Shown here: positions 1 through 6,552 of the stretch, piece after piece
How the letters are laid out: each line of letters starts with the position of its first letter
Position numbering within the stretch: the first letter of the stretch is position 1
From: CAVHXA01 sp963639765
Lineage (GTDB): Bacteria > Bacillota > Clostridia > Oscillospirales > Oscillospiraceae
NCBI GenBank assembly: GCA_963639765.1
Contig: CAVHXA010000044.1
Location: 1-14,513 of the forward strand
DNA: 14,513 nt
Direction of reading: 5' to 3'
The notes under the pieces: generated by a model
Told to the model about the DNA's origin: nothing
Databases searched by the model: none
What the model saw: only the letters and a program-made list of their open reading frames with translations
Translations under genes and position numbers: made by a program

Positions 1-116
1 GTAATTAGAGGTATTCCCACCCCGAATTACAAGGAGGCTTATAAATGTCAAGTCCGCGCGTTGTAAAATGAAGTTGCGCATATAGACAAATAAAAGGTCC
101 ATAGCGAGGACCTCTG
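1..116 (+). other. Left flank: strong RBS with 8-codon reading frame, short hairpins
   Basis: An AAGGAGG ribosome binding site (31-37) stands seven bases before an ATG at 45. That frame reads MSSPRVVK and stops at 69-71. An imperfect inverted repeat (GTAATT 1-6 with AATTAC 25-30) lies just before the binding site. A second one (AGGTCC 96-101 with GGACCT 108-113) lies next to the insertion sequence tip. The strong initiation signal with almost no coding sequence suggests either a leader peptide or the surviving 5' end of a gene whose body was lost by rearrangement. The sequence does not decide between these, and the gene upstream is outside the window. Confidence 0.35.
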
Positions 117-130
117 TGTTAGAATCAATC
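117..130 (+). repeat. Left terminal inverted repeat of the IS30-family element
   Basis: The 14-bp sequence TGTTAGAATCAATC is repeated exactly in reverse complement at 1286-1299. It lies 36 bp before the chosen transposase ATG. Confidence 0.8.
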
Positions 131-166
131 TGTTACAAAAAATCAACACAGAAAGAGGCAATCACT

Positions 167-1213
167 ATGGACTACCCCAATCATATCACAAACCACGGAA
201 AGGGTAAACACCTAACTTACGAAGATTATGTGATAATTGAAATCCGGCTGAAAGACGGCTGGACGCCCAATGCCATTGCAAAGAAGGAACTGCATTGCGC
301 AGCCAATACCGTGCGTAACATCATCAAGAAAGGCATGACACCGCTGTACAACGGCAAAGTGCTGCGCTTCAAGGCTAAAACCGCCTGGAATGCCTATCAG
401 GAGAACAGGAGCCATAGCTGCCGGACATATGAGGCTCTGGAAAAGCGTCCGTTTCTGCGGTATGTGGAGAAGCACTTTCGGGAAGATCAGTGGTCGTTGG
501 ATGCCTGCGTTGGCCGCGCTTTGGAAGAGGGCAGTTTTGACAGAAGTGAAATACTGTGTACAAAAACCCTCTATCACTATGTAGATTTGGGACTTCTGAA
601 CATCAAAAGTATAGATTTACCGCAGAAATTGAGCCGTAATACGAAGATTCACAAGGATAAGGAAAACAAGCGTGTTCTTGGCCGCAGCATTGAGGAACGG
701 CCCGGGGAGGTAGACACTCGGGAAGAATTCGGTCACTGGGAAACGGATCTGGTTATTGGCAAAAAATCCGGAAACGACGAGGTCCTTCTGACCCTGCTGG
801 AGCGGAAAACGAGAAATTTCTCTATTATCCGCTTACCGGACAAAACCGCTGATTCCGTATTGGAAGCCTTTCAAAAGATGCAGACCGAGTTGGGAGATTC
901 TTTCAGCAAGGTGTTCCATACCATTACGACTGATAACGGTTCCGAATTTGCGCGGCTGGCAGAGCTGGAAACGGGAACGAGTACGAAAGTATACTTTACG
1001 CATCCGTATACGTCCTGTGAGAAAGGGTCAATAGAAAACCACAATGGGCTGATCCGGCGCTTTATTCCAAAGGGAAAGCGGATTTCGGATTACTGTGAAG
1101 ACGATATTCTGGCAGTGGAGCTGTGGGCGAACAGCCTGCCTAGGAGGATTCTTGGCTATAAGACACCAGACGAAGCGTTTGAAGAAGAGATGGACAAAAT
1201 TTACGCTGCCTGA
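167..1213 (+). CDS. IS30-family transposase (DDE type)
   Basis: This enzyme cuts and joins the ends of its own element. It is 348 residues from the ATG at 167, which has an AGAGG binding site eight bases upstream. The frame is open back to a GTG at 116, but that codon overlaps the inverted-repeat tip and has no binding site. Residues about 10-60 form the N-terminal helix-turn-helix typical of IS30 proteins (LTYEDYVIIE, then AIAKKELHCAANTVRNIIKK). The catalytic triad is D194 (GHWETDLVIG), D256 (TTDNGSEF) and E290 (KGSIENHNG). The last two are separated by 33 residues, the DD(33)E spacing of the family. The GLIRRFIPKG segment after the glutamate is also characteristic. There is no frameshift or internal stop, so the protein looks potentially active. 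Confidence 0.95.
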   Translation: MDYPNHITNHGKGKHLTYEDYVIIEIRLKDGWTPNAIAKKELHCAANTVRNIIKKGMTPLYNGKVLRFKAKTAWNAYQENRSHSCRTYEALEKRPFLRYVEKHFREDQWSLDACVGRALEEGSFDRSEILCTKTLYHYVDLGLLNIKSIDLPQKLSRNTKIHKDKENKRVLGRSIEERPGEVDTREEFGHWETDLVIGKKSGNDEVLLTLLERKTRNFSIIRLPDKTADSVLEAFQKMQTELGDSFSKVFHTITTDNGSEFARLAELETGTSTKVYFTHPYTSCEKGSIENHNGLIRRFIPKGKRISDYCEDDILAVELWANSLPRRILGYKTPDEAFEEEMDKIYAA

Positions 1214-1285
1214 CCGGCGGCCCGGCCTGGCCTCGTCGGTCGCCTACGGCTCCCTCCTCACCCAGGCCGCATCCCGCTGTGACCT

Positions 1286-1299
1286 GATTGATTCTAACA
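1286..1299 (-). repeat. Right terminal inverted repeat of the IS30-family element
   Basis: GATTGATTCTAACA is the exact reverse complement of 117-130. It is separated from the operon terminator by about 45 bp of AT-rich sequence. Confidence 0.8.
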
Positions 1300-1344
1300 G
1301 ATGAAGTGCTCAACTTGATATTGCAATTTGCGAAAAAATAAAGA

Positions 1345-1390
1345 AAAAGAGTCCACATTCAGTTTCACATGACAGAATGTGGACTCTTTT
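1345..1390 (-). terminator. Rho-independent terminator of the glycoside operon
   Basis: Two 16-base arms (1345-1360 and 1375-1390) are perfectly complementary, with a 14-base loop. Read on the minus strand, the stem is followed by an interrupted T-rich tract. The hairpin begins 11 bases after the stop codon of the tannase-like gene, where the end of the operon transcript is expected. The plus-strand side also carries TTTT, so it may stop transcripts leaving the insertion sequence as well. Confidence 0.88.
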
Positions 1391-1401
1391 AGCCAGAAAA
1401 A

Positions 1402-3021
1402 TTATACCTCCGTCACACTTTTTGAAGGCGACAAGCTATAATATTTTGAAAATTCATTTATTTGTGAATCCTCACAATATGGCATTCTGCTTTCTTCGCA
1501 TATGGTTTCTCCGGTTTTTCGATCCAACTGTACAACACGAATTCTTTCCGGTGCTATACCGCGTTCAACCCATGCCATCATTGCTTTCATTCCGTCCGAT
1601 TCGGAAATACCGGGGCCGTTGCCGATGCAGTTGCCGTGGTTATCACCGGGACCGATATACAGTCTGCAAAAGTCCTGAACTGCCTTATCTCCCATAACCT
1701 GACGCATTCTTCTATAGTAATCCAGCGTTCCATCAACGGGGATCAGCGGGTCGTCCAGACCATGGTCGATCATAAGCTTTCCACCATGGGCTGCAAACGG
1801 ACGTAGATCCGGATCGTCTGCGCCGACCTTTGGAAAGGCAGTAGAACTTTTGTCAAACAGCTCTTCGAACTCCGCTTTTGTAATGTTGTGGAACTCCGCC
1901 TTGGGATCGTTTAAGACCCAACGTGCATAGATGCTGCATAGAGCAAAAGGCTTTGCCCGCAGGAAAGGGAAGATGAAGGAAATTGAAAAAATCGGCAATC
2001 CAACACACCAATGAACCGAGCCGGGACGAAAACCGTACCAAAGCCGTTCTCCGTTGCTCCGGCAAGGCCCGTCCCACATATCTTTCACGACGGCGGCATC
2101 ACCTTCCGTAATGATGCCCTGTTTGGTTTTTTGTCCAACCAGTGTAAAAGGATCAATTTCTACTCGCCGATTTAATTTGTAATAGGCATCTTTTCCGCCG
2201 ACGCTATCCTGCACCGCCTTGGCGAACGCATTCAGTTTATGATATTTCAGCGGAGCATGATGGTCATTGGCAGAAGCCATGGGCCAGAAGCCGGTGATCA
2301 AAAACTTCGTCCAATTGATTGCCGGACAGCTCGCCCAGATGCCATCGTAATCCTCCGGGAACTCCTGTGCCTCCACCATACTCTGCCGTCCCCCGCCGGA
2401 ACCGCCGTTCATGTAGGAGTACCGAATGGGGCGCTGGTGAAGGATTTCCGCAACAGCCTTTCCGAAAATCGTCATGTTATGGGTGGCATTTGCACGCCAG
2501 TTTTCTATTCGTTCCATAACCACTTTTCCGGTTTTATCCACAGCCCAGTTAGAGCCGTATTTTTCGTTCCCCGCATCGCAGGTTGCCGCTGTAAAGCCGT
2601 TTATTACAGCGAAGGGAAGTGTCCAGCCCCGCTGCCCGTTGTTCGGCAGGGTGATTTGGCTGACACCGCCTGTGCATGTCCCGCCTCCGGCCGTTCCGGC
2701 AAAGCGATCATTCCATGCAAGTGGAGACCAGACGATGATATTTTCCCATTCCGTTCCGGTGCAATGCTCAATCATCACCTCACAGTAAGGCGGCAGCCCT
2801 GTTACTTTGCCGTTGTTCCACAGGAGCTTAATCAGCCAGTTGAGCTTTGCGGTATAGGTTCCTGTTTCGTTAATGGTGACTGAAGTCACTCTGAATTTTT
2901 CCTCCGGAAGCCGTGATTGCAGCGAAGCCTGTATATATCCATCAGTGCACCGCTGCCGAATTCCCCGTGTCTCCGTCAAGGCAGTGGTGTCAAAAAAGTG
3001 GACATTGTCTCGTTCTTTCAT
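1402..3021 (-). CDS. Tannase/feruloyl esterase family hydrolase
   Basis: This is a likely esterase that releases aromatic acids (gallate, caffeate or ferulate type) from plant esters. It is 539 residues, in the usual range of the family. An N-terminal family stretch reads WNDRFAGTAGGG (about 103-114). The nucleophile elbow is NGGSGGGRQS with Ser208. The acid segment is GLDDPLIPVDGTLDYY (probably Asp424), and the histidine segment is GPGDNHGNCIG (His462). Many characterised members have cysteines next to the catalytic Ser and His that form a disulfide. Here both are glycine (G207, G463). I see no signal peptide, so it should act in the cytoplasm. The ATG overlaps the TGA of the preceding gene by 4 bp and is preceded by GAGGA, so translation is probably coupled. 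It is the last gene of the operon. The family is clear. The acyl group is unknown. Confidence 0.88.
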   Translation of the reverse strand: MKERDNVHFFDTTALTETRGIRQRCTDGYIQASLQSRLPEEKFRVTSVTINETGTYTAKLNWLIKLLWNNGKVTGLPPYCEVMIEHCTGTEWENIIVWSPLAWNDRFAGTAGGGTCTGGVSQITLPNNGQRGWTLPFAVINGFTAATCDAGNEKYGSNWAVDKTGKVVMERIENWRANATHNMTIFGKAVAEILHQRPIRYSYMNGGSGGGRQSMVEAQEFPEDYDGIWASCPAINWTKFLITGFWPMASANDHHAPLKYHKLNAFAKAVQDSVGGKDAYYKLNRRVEIDPFTLVGQKTKQGIITEGDAAVVKDMWDGPCRSNGERLWYGFRPGSVHWCVGLPIFSISFIFPFLRAKPFALCSIYARWVLNDPKAEFHNITKAEFEELFDKSSTAFPKVGADDPDLRPFAAHGGKLMIDHGLDDPLIPVDGTLDYYRRMRQVMGDKAVQDFCRLYIGPGDNHGNCIGNGPGISESDGMKAMMAWVERGIAPERIRVVQLDRKTGETICEESRMPYCEDSQINEFSKYYSLSPSKSVTEV

Positions 3022-3815
3022 TTAAGATTCCTCACAAGGTAAGTTTCCATGATAGCCATATCAAAATAATGCAGGGTGTTCTCTCTCCCCCAATGGAGAT
3101 TCCGCATAGTGCCGATTCCGGGGATGTCAACGGTTTCCGTTGCTTTTGGAAGCTCCTGCCGGATACAGCTAAGGATCGTTTGCAGATATGTCTTGGGTAG
3201 ACCGCAGCGATCATGGGCAGTATAAATGCGGTCAAAGGGAAGTGCATCGAGTTTTTCCAGCCTTTTACAGTGCTCTTCCAGCGGAACAGTGGGCGTCAGG
3301 CCGTAAAGGAGCCGTCTCGCACAGGTATCGCCGGTGAAGAGCATGCCGGTTTGCCTGTCCAGAAAAAGGACGCTGCCCATAGTGTGACCGGGTAGGTGGA
3401 GCACCTCCAATTTTCGGCCGCCCAAATCGATTTGCTGTCCGTCCTCCAGCGGGTGCAGCAAAACCCCCGTGATAGACGGGCATATACCGGGAATGCCCTT
3501 TTTTACAAGGTCATGGTCCGCAGAATGCAGCCACGCCTCGGCTGCCGTTTCCAGGTAATATACATGATCCGGGTGTCCATGGGTCAGAAGCACCGTAACG
3601 GGCTTATTGGCAAGACGGCAGGCAAAGGAATACAGCCCCGGCGTATCCACTGCCATGTCGATCAGGGCTGCCCGCTCATCGCCAAGTATCAAATAGGAAT
3701 TCTGGGTAGCCTGACCCGGTGCATCGGAAAAGCCATCGGAATTTGGCCCATGCAGACTGTCGGAAATACGGTAAATGCCTTCCGATAGTTCAACGTAAAA
3801 CAGCTTACATTCCAA
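3018..3815 (-). CDS. Metallo-beta-lactamase-fold hydrolase
   Basis: This is a two-metal hydrolase of 265 residues. The full metal-binding set is visible: THGHPDH (H79, H81, D83, H84), H144 in LPGHTMGS, D163 in FTGDTC and H201 in AHDR. This is the glyoxalase II / lactonase-like arrangement without extra domains. The substrate cannot be read from the sequence. Within a glycoside operon, a lactone, thioester or ester intermediate is plausible, but this is inference. No signal peptide is seen. The chosen start is a TTG at 3815, with GGAGG about eight bases upstream inside the end of the rhamnosidase gene. No nearby ATG fits. It starts 3 bp after the rhamnosidase stop and overlaps the next gene by 4 bp. 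Confidence 0.9.
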   Translation of the reverse strand: MECKLFYVELSEGIYRISDSLHGPNSDGFSDAPGQATQNSYLILGDERAALIDMAVDTPGLYSFACRLANKPVTVLLTHGHPDHVYYLETAAEAWLHSADHDLVKKGIPGICPSITGVLLHPLEDGQQIDLGGRKLEVLHLPGHTMGSVLFLDRQTGMLFTGDTCARRLLYGLTPTVPLEEHCKRLEKLDALPFDRIYTAHDRCGLPKTYLQTILSCIRQELPKATETVDIPGIGTMRNLHWGRENTLHYFDMAIMETYLVRNLK

Positions 3816-3818
3816 TGC

Positions 3819-6548
3819 TTACGCCTCCATTGCGTGGATCTTCTCAATTTCCTGAATGGCATTGTCAAATTGCTCCGTGGGCATACGGAACAGCGCAGCC
3901 CGGAACTTGGAGTCATTCAGGCATTTGCTCATGGCCTCCGGGTCGTTCCGGTCGGTATCGGACACGATTTCCGGTACATAGCGATTGAGAACATCGACCG
4001 CTCTCCGGTCTGTCAGTAGCCGTTCATAGGGGGTAAAAGCCGAATACAGTGCAAGGTAGTCATGCTTTGGCCGAATATTGAAATCATAGCTTCCTGCATG
4101 CAGAAGTTTGGACTCCTGTTCCGGCAGAAGCACCTCTGCCTCGCAGTCAAATGGAATCTCTATGTGAAAATACAGGCTGCCGTCTGGATTGATCTTCCAA
4201 TTCGACACATAAGACCCGCTGGCACTGTCAAACCGGCACTCCATGCTTCCCAGACGGATTTCCGGGAGCGGTACGATTTTTGCTTTTCGGAAGCCGGGTG
4301 CAGCCGGAGAGATCCCGGCTGCATAGCGGTACAAAAACTCCACCACACTGCCATAGGAATAGTGGTTCAGGCTGTTCATGCCGGTGCCGCTGACGGTTCC
4401 GTCCGGAAGAATACTGTTCCACCGTTCCCAAATGGTCGTCGCTCCGAGATTGACGGCATACAGCCATCCGGGAAATCCCTCATAAAGCAGCAGATCGTAG
4501 GCCTTGTCCGCCATTCCGTTCTCTGCGAGCACGCAGTTCATCATCGTCGCTCCTACGAAGCCGCCCTTCAGGCGGTTCAGATCCTTTTTGAAGCGTTCGT
4601 GTAAGCCGGTTAGAATTCGCTCTTTGTCGATATAGACGCCAAATTTCAAGGCCGCCAGATAGCCGGTCTGTGTGTCCACAGCAAGCCGCCCGGTGGGAGT
4701 AAAGTACTCGTTCAGAATAGCGTTGCGGATGCTCTCTGCCCGCTGGCTGTATTCGTCAGCCTCTGCCCTCTGTAAGATTTCCGCTGCTTCCGCAACATAG
4801 CGGGTAGAAGCATAATAGTACAGGGAACAAACATATCCGTTGTCTGTTCTGCCGAAGGTAGAATGCTCTGTGGAGCCGTCCAATGCCAGCCAGTCGCCGA
4901 ATTGGAATCCAAAATCGTAGAGATTTCTGCGACCTCTGGCGCAGTCCGCTCGATATATGTAGTCCACCCAATCTTTCATCAGTGGGTAGTTTTCCTCCAG
5001 CCGGGTCTTGCTGCCATAGTAATCATACAGCATTTTGGGAATAAATGTCGCCGCATCGCTCCAGATTCCGGCACATAGTCCGGGAAACGCATTGGGCAGA
5101 TAAATTGCGGCGGCTCCGTTGTTTCGCAGCTGGTCACTGCGCAGATCCCGCAGGAATTTGTGATAAAAGGCACGGGTGTCCATATGAAATCCTGCGGTGG
5201 TGCAGAATACTTGAGCATCTCCGGCCCAGCCCAAACGTTCATCCCGCTGCGGGCAATCGGTGGGTATGTCCAAAAAGTTGGATTTCAACCCCCAAAGTGA
5301 GTTGGAAAACAGGCGATTGATCTTTTCATTCCCGGTTCGGATGAATCCTGTCCGATCCATTTCCGAGTAAATGGCCCGTCCCTCAAAGCAGGCGGCATCC
5401 ACACTCTCCAACCCGCTGACTTTCACATAGCGGAAGCCGAAGAAGGTGAACCGGGGGCGAATCTCTCTGGGATTTCCATCAGAAACATAGGTGAATTTCG
5501 ATTCCGCATGTCGGTAGTTTTCGTGATAGAAATTTCCATTCTGCAAAACCTCCCCGAATTCCAGCGTCATGGCGATTCCCTTGGGGATTGGCTGGGTGCA
5601 GATCACATGCCCGGCAAAATTCTGGCCGAAATCCAACACCGTTTCTCCGGCCGGCGTCCGAATGACTTCCTTCACGGGAATCGATTCCATGTAGTGTAGA
5701 GGGCTGGAATAGCGGTCGCACAGTCTGCCGGGAGCGGAAATCAAAACCGGCTGCTTCCGGTCGCCGGGGGCCTTTGTGTAATCCTGCGCCTCGCCGTTAT
5801 AAATATCGGAAAGGGTTGTAAAGCTGCGGCGATACTGCCAGCTGGAATCTGAGCAGAGAGTTTCCGTATGGCCGTCGGCAAATTCCATGCGCAGCTCCGC
5901 AATCAGTGCCAGAGGCCGATCATAGTGGGTTGGTTCGCCCAGTCCGAAATGCCCTCGATACCAGCCGTCTCCCAACAGGACGGAGAGCGTATTATTTCCC
6001 GAAAGCAGGCTTGTTACATCGTATGTGCAGTATTGGAAATGCTCGGTGTAATCATTGAGAAATGGCGCAAGAAGATCATTTCCCACCTTTTCCCCGTTGA
6101 GGTAAGCCTCGAAAAGCCCTAATCCGCAGACATACAGACGGGCAGAGCAAGGCTTATCCGACAGCGAAAAGGACTTTTGAAACTCCGGATGGGTATCCCC
6201 GCCCGATACGCCAAGCCATTGAGCTTTCCAGGAATCGCCCAGCTTACCTGTTTCAAAATAGTTAGGCTGTGACACTGCTTTTTCGCCGAGATTACTATGG
6301 ACGGCGACAGTGTACCAGTAGCGAGTATAAGGCTTCAAAGGGAAATCCAATGATTCCCCCAAAGAATTCAGGTGCCCCTCTTTTTGAAAAACAACTTTCT
6401 GCAGATGCTCATCCAGTCCGACCAGGATCCGGGCTGTTTCCTGCCGGGAGCCGGTGTTTCCGCGAACCTTCCATGAGCACTGGGGAACTCCGTAGTCAAA
6501 GCCGATGGGGTTTCTCCAGCCATTGATCCTGATTGCGTACAATTCCAT
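3819..6548 (-). CDS. GH78 alpha-L-rhamnosidase
   Basis: This enzyme hydrolyses terminal alpha-L-rhamnose from glycosides. It is 909 residues. It starts with a fibronectin-like/beta-sandwich region (about 1-110), followed by the carbohydrate-binding-like domain with WYRGHFG (about 115-290). The (alpha/alpha)6 catalytic domain carries the signature LDIPTDCPQRDERLGWAGD (426-444). E437 matches the general acid, and WERW contains E708, matching the catalytic base. A beta-sandwich domain typical of the family ends near 825. About 75 further residues (836-909) form a charged, probably helical appendage not needed in most relatives. No signal peptide is visible, so it is likely cytoplasmic. The ATG is preceded by AAGGA and lies 4 bp after the GH3 stop. 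The family assignment is firm. The preferred aglycone is unknown. Confidence 0.96.
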   Translation of the reverse strand: MELYAIRINGWRNPIGFDYGVPQCSWKVRGNTGSRQETARILVGLDEHLQKVVFQKEGHLNSLGESLDFPLKPYTRYWYTVAVHSNLGEKAVSQPNYFETGKLGDSWKAQWLGVSGGDTHPEFQKSFSLSDKPCSARLYVCGLGLFEAYLNGEKVGNDLLAPFLNDYTEHFQYCTYDVTSLLSGNNTLSVLLGDGWYRGHFGLGEPTHYDRPLALIAELRMEFADGHTETLCSDSSWQYRRSFTTLSDIYNGEAQDYTKAPGDRKQPVLISAPGRLCDRYSSPLHYMESIPVKEVIRTPAGETVLDFGQNFAGHVICTQPIPKGIAMTLEFGEVLQNGNFYHENYRHAESKFTYVSDGNPREIRPRFTFFGFRYVKVSGLESVDAACFEGRAIYSEMDRTGFIRTGNEKINRLFSNSLWGLKSNFLDIPTDCPQRDERLGWAGDAQVFCTTAGFHMDTRAFYHKFLRDLRSDQLRNNGAAAIYLPNAFPGLCAGIWSDAATFIPKMLYDYYGSKTRLEENYPLMKDWVDYIYRADCARGRRNLYDFGFQFGDWLALDGSTEHSTFGRTDNGYVCSLYYYASTRYVAEAAEILQRAEADEYSQRAESIRNAILNEYFTPTGRLAVDTQTGYLAALKFGVYIDKERILTGLHERFKKDLNRLKGGFVGATMMNCVLAENGMADKAYDLLLYEGFPGWLYAVNLGATTIWERWNSILPDGTVSGTGMNSLNHYSYGSVVEFLYRYAAGISPAAPGFRKAKIVPLPEIRLGSMECRFDSASGSYVSNWKINPDGSLYFHIEIPFDCEAEVLLPEQESKLLHAGSYDFNIRPKHDYLALYSAFTPYERLLTDRRAVDVLNRYVPEIVSDTDRNDPEAMSKCLNDSKFRAALFRMPTEQFDNAIQEIEKIHAMEA

Positions 6549-6552
6549 AGAA

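Larger units (their letters stand above)
117..1299 (+). mobile_element. IS30-family insertion sequence, apparently complete
   Basis: A single transposase gene fills almost the whole element. It is bounded by a perfect 14-bp inverted repeat, TGTTAGAATCAATC, at 117-130 and in reverse complement at 1286-1299. The length, about 1.18 kb, fits the IS30 family. Similarity does not clearly extend beyond these 14 bp, so the exact tips may differ by a few bases. I see no obvious direct repeat: the adjoining triplets are CTG on the left and GAT on the right. After the stop codon there is a GC-rich stretch with an 8-bp inverted repeat (CGGCCTGG 1223-1230, CCAGGCCG 1262-1269) inside the element. The element lies about 45 bp beyond the operon terminator and does not disrupt the operon. 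Confidence 0.82.

Noticed and set aside
116..166. GTG at 116 as start of the transposase
   Set aside because: It lies at the tip of the inverted repeat, with no binding site. The ATG at 167 has AGAGG upstream and matches the usual N-terminus of IS30 proteins.
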